This document shows, piece after piece, positions 59,130 through 64,000 of a DNA stretch of 64,000 bases. The DNA comes from Gillisia xinjiangensis. Lineage in GTDB: Bacteria; Bacteroidota; Bacteroidia; Flavobacteriales; Flavobacteriaceae. The first letter of the stretch is position 1; each line of letters starts with the position of its first letter. The stretch covers positions 62,001 through 126,000 of the forward strand of contig NZ_JBKAHK010000001.1 in NCBI RefSeq assembly GCF_046298265.1, given 5' to 3'. The notes beneath the pieces are model-generated. The model saw only the letters and a list, made by a program, of their open reading frames with translations, ran no database searches and was not told where the DNA came from. Position numbers and translations under genes: made by a program.

Positions 59130-59420
59130 TTAAAGATTACTATATAAATCAATAGTTTCACCTTCCGCCACCTGTACATATGCTTTTTTATAAGCACTTG
59201 TTTTACCAGTGACCACACCTGTCTTTGTATAACGGGATTTGCGATCTGGACGGACATTCACTGTGCGAACTTTAGTAACTGAAACACCATAAGCAGATTC
59301 TACTGCGTTCTTAATTTCAATCTTATTCGCCTTATTATTAACAACAAATGAAAAGCGGTTATTCAACTCGCTATCTGCTGTTGCTTTTTCTGTAATAATA
59401 GGTTTTATTAAGACACTCAT
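59130..59420 (-). CDS. rplW: 50S ribosomal protein L23
   Basis: A 96-residue tunnel-exit protein and docking point for trigger factor and SRP: SVLIKPIITEKATADSELNN, FSFVVNNKANKIEIKNAVESAYGVSVTKV. Length is near that of E. coli (100). Its spacing is 5 bp to rplD and 9 bp to rplB. Confidence 0.97.
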   Translation of the reverse strand: MSVLIKPIITEKATADSELNNRFSFVVNNKANKIEIKNAVESAYGVSVTKVRTVNVRPDRKSRYTKTGVVTGKTSAYKKAYVQVAEGETIDLYSNL

Positions 59421-59425
59421 ACTGC

Positions 59426-60055
59426 TTATTTACTTAAGTTCAACTCAATTCCTTCTAAAGACCCCTCTACAAACACAAGATTATTTGCATTTAATATTTT
59501 GTAAGTACTTAATTCTGAACTACTTACAACCTCAGAGCCCTTTAAATTGCGTGAGGACAAATATACATTTTTATTTGAGTCACCCAACACTATTAGAGAT
59601 TTTTTACCTTCAACTCCCAAACCTTTCAAAACATCGATAAAGTTTTTGGTTTTTGGAGTGTCAAATTGAAAATCTTCTACAATTATTATCGCCTTATCCT
59701 GAGCCTTAAGAGAAAGAGCAGATTTTCTTGCCAATCTCTTTAAGTTCTTATTAAGTTTGAAACCATAGTTTCTTGGACGTGGTCCAAAAACGCGGCCTCC
59801 ACCTTTAAAGATTGGAGATTTAATACTACCGGCACGTGCTGTACCTGTTCCCTTTTGCTTTTTGATCTTACGTGTACTTCCTGCTATTTCCGCACGCTCT
59901 TTTGCTTTGTGCGTACCCTGGCGCTGATTTGCCAGATATTGTTTAACATCAAGATATACCGCATGATTGTTAGGCTCTATTCCAAAAACAGCGTCAGAAA
60001 GGTTGACCTTTCTACCTGTTTCTTTTCCTTTAATATCTACAACTGCTATTTCCAT
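59426..60055 (-). CDS. rplD: 50S ribosomal protein L4
   Basis: A 209-residue protein of the tunnel constriction. It has NHAVYLDVKQYLANQRQGTHKAKERAEIAGS, RKIKKQKGTGTARAGSIKSPIFKGGGRVFGP and the C-terminal domain LVFVEGSLEGIELNL. In E. coli L4 also represses the S10 operon. Its ATG overlaps the rplC stop by 1 bp (TAATG), so translation is probably coupled. Confidence 0.97.
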   Translation of the reverse strand: MEIAVVDIKGKETGRKVNLSDAVFGIEPNNHAVYLDVKQYLANQRQGTHKAKERAEIAGSTRKIKKQKGTGTARAGSIKSPIFKGGGRVFGPRPRNYGFKLNKNLKRLARKSALSLKAQDKAIIIVEDFQFDTPKTKNFIDVLKGLGVEGKKSLIVLGDSNKNVYLSSRNLKGSEVVSSSELSTYKILNANNLVFVEGSLEGIELNLSK

Positions 60056-60666
60056 TACTTCTGAATGATTACATACGAGTTCTTATGTCCCGGAACACAT
60101 CCCTGAACTACAAGTAGGTTCTTATCTGAAACCACTTTTAAGACCCTTAAGTTTTCTACTTTCACTTTATCTCCACCCATTCGTCCAGCCATGCGCATTC
60201 CTTTAAATACCCTCGCTGGGTAAGATGCAGCACCAATGGAACCCGGGGCTCTTAAACGGTTGTGTTGACCGTGAGTAGCTTGACCCACACCAGCAAAACC
60301 GTGTCTCTTTACAACACCCTGGAAACCTTTACCTTTACTTGTACCGGAAACGTCAACAAACTCGCCCTCGGTAAAATGTTCAACTGTAATGGAATCTCCT
60401 AATTTGTGCTCTCCTTCAAATCCCTTGAATTCAACGACTTTGCGCATTGCTGCGGCTCCGGCTTTTTTAGCGTGCCCTGTGGCAGCTTTATTAGCAGTCT
60501 TTTTGTCATCGAAACCAAGTTGAAGAGCTTCGTACCCGTCGACCTCTATGGTTCTGACTTGGGTAATTACGCACGGCCCAGCTTGTATAACGGTACACGG
60601 AATGTTTTTCCCGTTCTCGTCAAAGATGCTGGTCATGCCTATTTTCTTTCCTATTAACCCAGACAT
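60055..60666 (-). CDS. rplC: 50S ribosomal protein L3
   Basis: A 203-residue protein close to the peptidyl transferase centre: MSGLIGKKIGMTSIFDENGK, VDVSGTSKGKGFQGVVKRHGFAG and RAPGSIGAASYPARVFKGMRMAGRMG. The methylated Gln site of other bacteria is in the ATHGQHNRLRAPG region. Length is near that of E. coli (209). It is 162 bp after rpsJ, the longest gap in the superoperon. Confidence 0.97.
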   Translation of the reverse strand: MSGLIGKKIGMTSIFDENGKNIPCTVIQAGPCVITQVRTIEVDGYEALQLGFDDKKTANKAATGHAKKAGAAAMRKVVEFKGFEGEHKLGDSITVEHFTEGEFVDVSGTSKGKGFQGVVKRHGFAGVGQATHGQHNRLRAPGSIGAASYPARVFKGMRMAGRMGGDKVKVENLRVLKVVSDKNLLVVQGCVPGHKNSYVIIQK

Positions 60667-60703
60667 AATTATTAATTATTAATTAAACTATTTATTTAAA
60701 AAT

Positions 60704-60735
60704 ATTCAGGACCGAAAATACTTTCAGTCCTGAAT
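60704..60735 (-). promoter_or_regulatory. Hairpin with T-rich tail between rpsJ and rplC
   Basis: On the minus strand ATTCAGGAC (60727-60735) pairs with GTCCTGAAT (60704-60712) around a 14-nt loop, followed by ATATTTTTAAAT. It resembles an intrinsic terminator or attenuator inside the operon. Confidence 0.55.
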
Positions 60736-60787
60736 GTATTTTTACCGTTTTTCCTTTGCGAAACGCGCCGGACATGTATTGCAGAAT

Positions 60788-60815
60788 CTGAATTCAAAAT
60801 TCTGAATTCAAAATT
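60788..60815. repeat. Tandem 14-bp repeats CTGAATTCAAAATT
   Basis: CTGAATTCAAAATT occurs at 60788-60801 and 60802-60815, with a partial third copy (TTGAATTA) following, in the rpsJ-rplC spacer just after the rpsJ stop. Each unit includes the palindrome GAATTC. Confidence 0.75.
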
Positions 60816-60828
60816 TTGAATTATATCA

Positions 60829-61134
60829 TCACACCTTGATCTCTACCTCTACTCCGCTGGGAAGCTCAAGTTTCATTAAGGCATCGATGGTTTTAGATGA
60901 AGAACTATAGATGTCCAACAACCTTTTGTACGAGCTTAATTGAAATTGCTCTCTTGCCTTTTTATTAACGTGAGGAGAACGCAATACTGTAAATATCTTT
61001 TTATGTGTTGGCAATGGGATTGGCCCGGTTACCACAGCACCCGTAGATTTTACGGTTTTTACGATTTTCTCTGCAGACTTGTCTACCAGATTGTGATCGT
61101 ACGATTTTAGTTTTATTCTGATTTTCTGACTCAT
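60829..61134 (-). CDS. rpsJ: 30S ribosomal protein S10
   Basis: A 101-residue protein of the 30S head, also known as NusE, with a second role in transcription antitermination: MSQKIRIKLKSYDHNLVDKS, VSGPIPLPTHKKIFTVLRSPHVNKKAREQF-type blocks (here VTGPIPLPTHKKIFTVLRSP) and RLLDIYSSSSKTIDALMKL. Length is that of E. coli (103). It is 10 bp after fusA and directly joins the str and S10 operons. Confidence 0.98.
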   Translation of the reverse strand: MSQKIRIKLKSYDHNLVDKSAEKIVKTVKSTGAVVTGPIPLPTHKKIFTVLRSPHVNKKAREQFQLSSYKRLLDIYSSSSKTIDALMKLELPSGVEVEIKV

Positions 61135-61144
61135 ATCCCTTTAA

Positions 61145-63256
61145 TTAATCGTTTGTTGTACCCTTAGCTGCTTTTATAACTGATTCTGAAATGTTGGAAG
61201 GAGTTTCAGCATAATGAGAAAATTCCATTGTTGAAGTCGCTCTACCAGATGATAATGTTCTTAATGTGGTAACATACCCAAACATTTCAGAAAGTGGCAC
61301 TTCTGCTTTAATCACTTTTGCTCCAGATCTGTCGGACATGTCATTTACCTGTCCTCTTCTTCTGTTTAAATCTCCCACTATATCTCCCATGTTTTCTTCA
61401 GGAGTTACAACTTCTACTTTCATTATTGGCTCAAGAATAACAGCACCTGCTTTTTTAGCAGCAACTTTATACCCCATTTTAGCCGCCAATTCGAACGAAA
61501 GTTGATCAGAATCTACAGGGTGGAATGAACCATCTGTTAATTCAACCTTTAAAGTATCCATTTTAAATCCGGCCAATGGCCCAGCTTTCATAGCTTCTTT
61601 AAAGCCTTTTTCTACCGAAGGAATAAATTCCTTAGGAATACGACCACCTTTAACAGAATCTACAAACTGAAGGCCTGGACCTTTAAAATCTTCATCTGCC
61701 GGTGACATATTAAATACGATATCACCAAATTTACCACGACCACCAGATTGTTTTTTATAAATCTCCCTGTGATTTGCACTTTTAGTAATAGTTTCTTTAT
61801 ACTCAACCTGAGGCTGACCTTCATTAACTTCAACCTTGAATTCCCTTCTCATACGATCTACAAGAATTTCCAGGTGCAATTCACCCATTCCTGAAATAAT
61901 TGTTTGACCTGAATTTTCATCGGTTTTAACCTGGAAGGTTGGATCTTCTTCAGCAAGTTTTGCCAAAGCCATACCCATTTTATCAACATCAGCTTTTGTC
62001 TTAGGCTCCACAGCGATACCAATTACCGGTGCAGGGAAAGACATGGACTCTAATGTAATAGGATGCTTCTCATCTGTAAGTGTATCTCCGGTTTTAATAT
62101 CTTTAAAACCAACAGCAGCTCCAATATCCCCAGCTTCAATTCTGTCAATAGGTTCCTGCTTGTTAGAGTGCATCTGGTAAATACGTGAAATACGCTCTTT
62201 TTTACCAGAACGGTTATTCAACACGTAAGAACCTGCATCCAACGCTCCGGAATAAACTCTAAAGAAAGCCAAACGTCCTACGAAAGGATCGGTAGCGATT
62301 TTAAAAGCTAAAGCAGAAAATGGAGAATCAACATGTGGCTTACGCGACTCTTCTTCTTCCGTATCAGGGTTAACACCTATAATAGCATCAACATCTACAG
62401 GAGATGGTAAATATCTCATAACCGCATCCAACATCATTTGAACACCTTTATTTTTAAAGGCAGATCCACACATCATTGGAATAATAGACATATCGATAGT
62501 TGCAGCTCTAAGCGCAGCAATGATTTCATCTTCAGTAATGGAATTTTCATCTTCGAAGAATTTTTCCATTAAAGCTTCATCATAATCAGCTACGGCTTCT
62601 ACCAAAAGAGTACGGTACTTTTTCACATCTTCCATAAGCTCCTCGGGGATCTCAATGGTCTCATATGTCATACCAAAATCTTCTTCATTCCAAACGATCG
62701 CAGTCTTGGAAATAAGATCTACAATCCCTTTAAAATTTTCTTCTTCCCCGATTGGAATTTGCAATGGAACCGGGTTTCCACCCAACATAGTTCTCACCTG
62801 ATTACAAACGTTGAAAAAGTCAGATCCCTGACGGTCCATTTTATTAACAAACCCTAAACGTGGAACCCTATACTTATCTGCCTGTCTCCAAACAGTTTCA
62901 GATTGTGGCTCAACGCCATCAACCGCACTGAATAAAGCAACCATACCATCCAGAACACGTAATGAACGCTCTACCTCTACGGTAAAATCTACGTGACCAG
63001 GAGTATCAATAATATTTACAGTATATTCTGTATTTCTATAATTCCACTTACAATGAGTTGCAGCAGAAGTAATGGTAATACCTCTTTCCTGCTCTTGCTC
63101 CATCCAGTCCATAGTAGCGGCGCCATCGTGCACCTCCCCTATTTTATGACTTACACCGGTATAGAACAAAATACGCTCTGTAGTGGTGGTTTTACCAGCA
63201 TCAATATGAGCGGCAATACCTATATTTCTTGTAAATTTTAAATCTCTTTGTGCCAT
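61145..63256 (-). CDS. fusA: Translation elongation factor G
   Basis: A 703-residue translocase GTPase. G motifs are AHIDAGKTTTTERILFYTG (G1), the switch I ERGITITSAATH, DTPGHVDFT (G3), VNKMDRQGSDF (G4) and the SAF motif of CGSAFKNKGVQ; domains II to V follow, with SGGRGKFGDI in domain IV and a regular end. Length is that of E. coli (704). tuf, which follows fusA in many bacteria, is absent; rpsJ follows after 10 bp. Confidence 0.98.
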   Translation of the reverse strand: MAQRDLKFTRNIGIAAHIDAGKTTTTERILFYTGVSHKIGEVHDGAATMDWMEQEQERGITITSAATHCKWNYRNTEYTVNIIDTPGHVDFTVEVERSLRVLDGMVALFSAVDGVEPQSETVWRQADKYRVPRLGFVNKMDRQGSDFFNVCNQVRTMLGGNPVPLQIPIGEEENFKGIVDLISKTAIVWNEEDFGMTYETIEIPEELMEDVKKYRTLLVEAVADYDEALMEKFFEDENSITEDEIIAALRAATIDMSIIPMMCGSAFKNKGVQMMLDAVMRYLPSPVDVDAIIGVNPDTEEEESRKPHVDSPFSALAFKIATDPFVGRLAFFRVYSGALDAGSYVLNNRSGKKERISRIYQMHSNKQEPIDRIEAGDIGAAVGFKDIKTGDTLTDEKHPITLESMSFPAPVIGIAVEPKTKADVDKMGMALAKLAEEDPTFQVKTDENSGQTIISGMGELHLEILVDRMRREFKVEVNEGQPQVEYKETITKSANHREIYKKQSGGRGKFGDIVFNMSPADEDFKGPGLQFVDSVKGGRIPKEFIPSVEKGFKEAMKAGPLAGFKMDTLKVELTDGSFHPVDSDQLSFELAAKMGYKVAAKKAGAVILEPIMKVEVVTPEENMGDIVGDLNRRRGQVNDMSDRSGAKVIKAEVPLSEMFGYVTTLRTLSSGRATSTMEFSHYAETPSNISESVIKAAKGTTND

Positions 63257-63261
63257 TTTGT

Positions 63262-63738
63262 TTAGAATCTAAAGTGAGAGAATGCTTTGTTAGCTTCAGC
63301 CATTTTATGAGTATCTGTTCTTTTCTTAACAGCAGCACCTTCTTCCTTGGAAGCAGCGATAATTTCTCCGGCTAATCTTTGGGCCATAGATTTCTCGTTA
63401 CGTTTTCTGGAGTAAGAAATCAACCACTTCATGGCAGTTGAAACCTTACGGTCCGGACGAATTTGCATTGGTATTTGAAAAGTAGCACCACCAACACGTC
63501 GACTTCTAACTTCTACGTGAGGCATTACATTAGAAAGGGCATCCTTCCAAACTTCTAGAGCCGATTTTTCTTCGTCTTGTTTTTTCTCTTCTACAATTGC
63601 GATAGCATCGTAGAACACTTTATAGGAAACCGATTTCTTACCATCCCACATCATCATGTTTACAAAACGCGTAACCAATTGATCATTAAATTTTGGATCC
63701 GGTAAAAGAGGCCTCTTTTTTGCCTGTCTTTTTCTCAT
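63262..63738 (-). CDS. rpsG: 30S ribosomal protein S7
   Basis: A 158-residue head protein that starts 30S head assembly: MRKRQAKKRPLLPDPKFNDQ, LVTRFVNMMMWDGKKSVSYKVFYDAI, NVMPHVEVRSRRVGGATFQIPMQIRPDR and LAGEIIAASKEEGAAVKKR. Length is that typical of S7 (about 156). Its spacing is 5 bp to fusA and 79 bp to rpsL, where E. coli has the S7 translational operator; no clear mimic was identified here. Confidence 0.97.
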   Translation of the reverse strand: MRKRQAKKRPLLPDPKFNDQLVTRFVNMMMWDGKKSVSYKVFYDAIAIVEEKKQDEEKSALEVWKDALSNVMPHVEVRSRRVGGATFQIPMQIRPDRKVSTAMKWLISYSRKRNEKSMAQRLAGEIIAASKEEGAAVKKRTDTHKMAEANKAFSHFRF

Positions 63739-63817
63739 TTCTTCTTTTGAGTTAATTGTTAAGGTTAAAACACTTAAGGCCTGAAGCCCTTTAATGCATT
63801 AACTTCTAACGTTTGTT

Positions 63818-64000
63818 TTACTTCTTAGGGCGTTTTGCTCCGTATTTTGATCTACGCTGAGTTCTTCCAGCCACACCGGCGGTATCTAAAGCACCACGAA
63901 CAATGTGATACCTAACTCCCGGTAAATCTTTTACCCTTCCGCCTCTAACCAATACTATCGAGTGCTCCTGTAAATTGTGTCCTTCTCCGGGAATGTATGC
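63818..64000 (-). CDS. rpsL: 30S ribosomal protein S12 (C-terminal part, runs off right edge)
   Basis: The minus strand from base 64000 down to the stop at 63818-63820 encodes 60 residues beginning AYIPGEGHNLQEHSIVLVRG, then GRVKDLPGVRYHIVRGALDTAG and ending SKYGAKRPKK. This is the C-terminal half of S12, which lies at the decoding centre. Its start and the str operon promoter are outside the window. Confidence 0.96.
   Translation of the reverse strand, partial: AYIPGEGHNLQEHSIVLVRGGRVKDLPGVRYHIVRGALDTAGVAGRTQRRSKYGAKRPKK

Noticed and set aside
63739..63817. S7-type translational operator between rpsL and rpsG
   Set aside because: The 79-bp spacer has only short, weak pairings (TTAAGG/CCTTTAA); I could not find a convincing mimic of the 16S rRNA S7 site.
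1..64000. Mobile elements, prophage, CRISPR arrays, toxin-antitoxin or defence islands
   Set aside because: No transposase, integrase, direct-repeat array or defence gene was found; gene content and order are those of a conserved core chromosome.

Overview
The window is a stretch of core chromosome from a member of the Bacteroidota, almost certainly the family Flavobacteriaceae. Support for this comes from an AT-rich sequence, repeated promoter elements of the Bacteroidota sigma-A type (TAnnTTTG near -7), start codons preceded by A/T-rich sequence with no Shine-Dalgarno motif, a fused SecDF, a secreted protein with a type B gliding-motility/T9SS C-terminal domain, an archaeal/eukaryal-type prolyl-tRNA synthetase, and a str-S10-spc-alpha ribosomal superoperon without tuf. 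The genus cannot be fixed from the sequence alone; a marine Gramella/Christiangramia-like lineage is a guess. No insertion sequence, prophage, CRISPR array, toxin-antitoxin pair or rRNA gene was found, so this is not an accessory island.

Layout. 1-480: the 5' end of mraZ, the first gene of the division/cell-wall (dcw) cluster that continues off the left edge, with three 10-bp-spaced MraZ boxes over its promoter. 470-1848: an alpha/beta hydrolase and the ribosome-assembly GTPase YihA/EngB. 2037-4313: rpsT, two identical tRNA-Glu genes and proS, all on the minus strand. 4432-9039: a Gly/Tyr-rich lipoprotein, a FadL-type outer-membrane protein and, convergent, a T9SS substrate. 9178-13074: folE, cysS, yidD, lgt and a DUF192 lipoprotein. 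13325-22316 (minus): secDF, mdh, a DUF6588 protein, gyrB and asnB. 22620-31957 (mostly plus): a DUF2911 protein, queE (minus), a PBP4-type DD-carboxypeptidase, an LD-carboxypeptidase, a HerA-like ATPase, rluF, a VOC protein, an AI-2E-family permease and a DUF1232 protein. 32042-36263 (minus): folD, ffh and argS. 36373-39261: an unknown protein, a MarC permease, a tiny membrane protein and an SDR-DUF2867 protein. 39386-46754 (minus): two pentein-fold arginine/citrulline-type hydrolases, gltA, eno, two overlapping envelope genes and carA. 47004-64000 (minus): rplQ, rpoA and the ribosomal protein superoperon up to rpsL, which runs off the right edge.

Together the genes cover translation (about 30 ribosomal proteins, EF-G, IF-1, three aminoacyl-tRNA synthetases, tRNA-Glu), protein export (SecY, SecDF, Ffh, YidD, Lgt), cell-wall turnover and central metabolism (citrate synthase, malate dehydrogenase, enolase). 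Convergent and terminal genes are usually separated by strong hairpin terminators. The most useful observations are regulatory: MraZ boxes over the dcw promoter, inverted repeats centred on the rluF and DUF2911 promoters, a nearly leaderless queE, and two structured intercistronic regions inside the ribosomal superoperon. I did not find a convincing new multi-gene system. The best candidates for undescribed function are the unknown genes at 36373 and 28242 and the overlapping envelope pair at 44333-45519.
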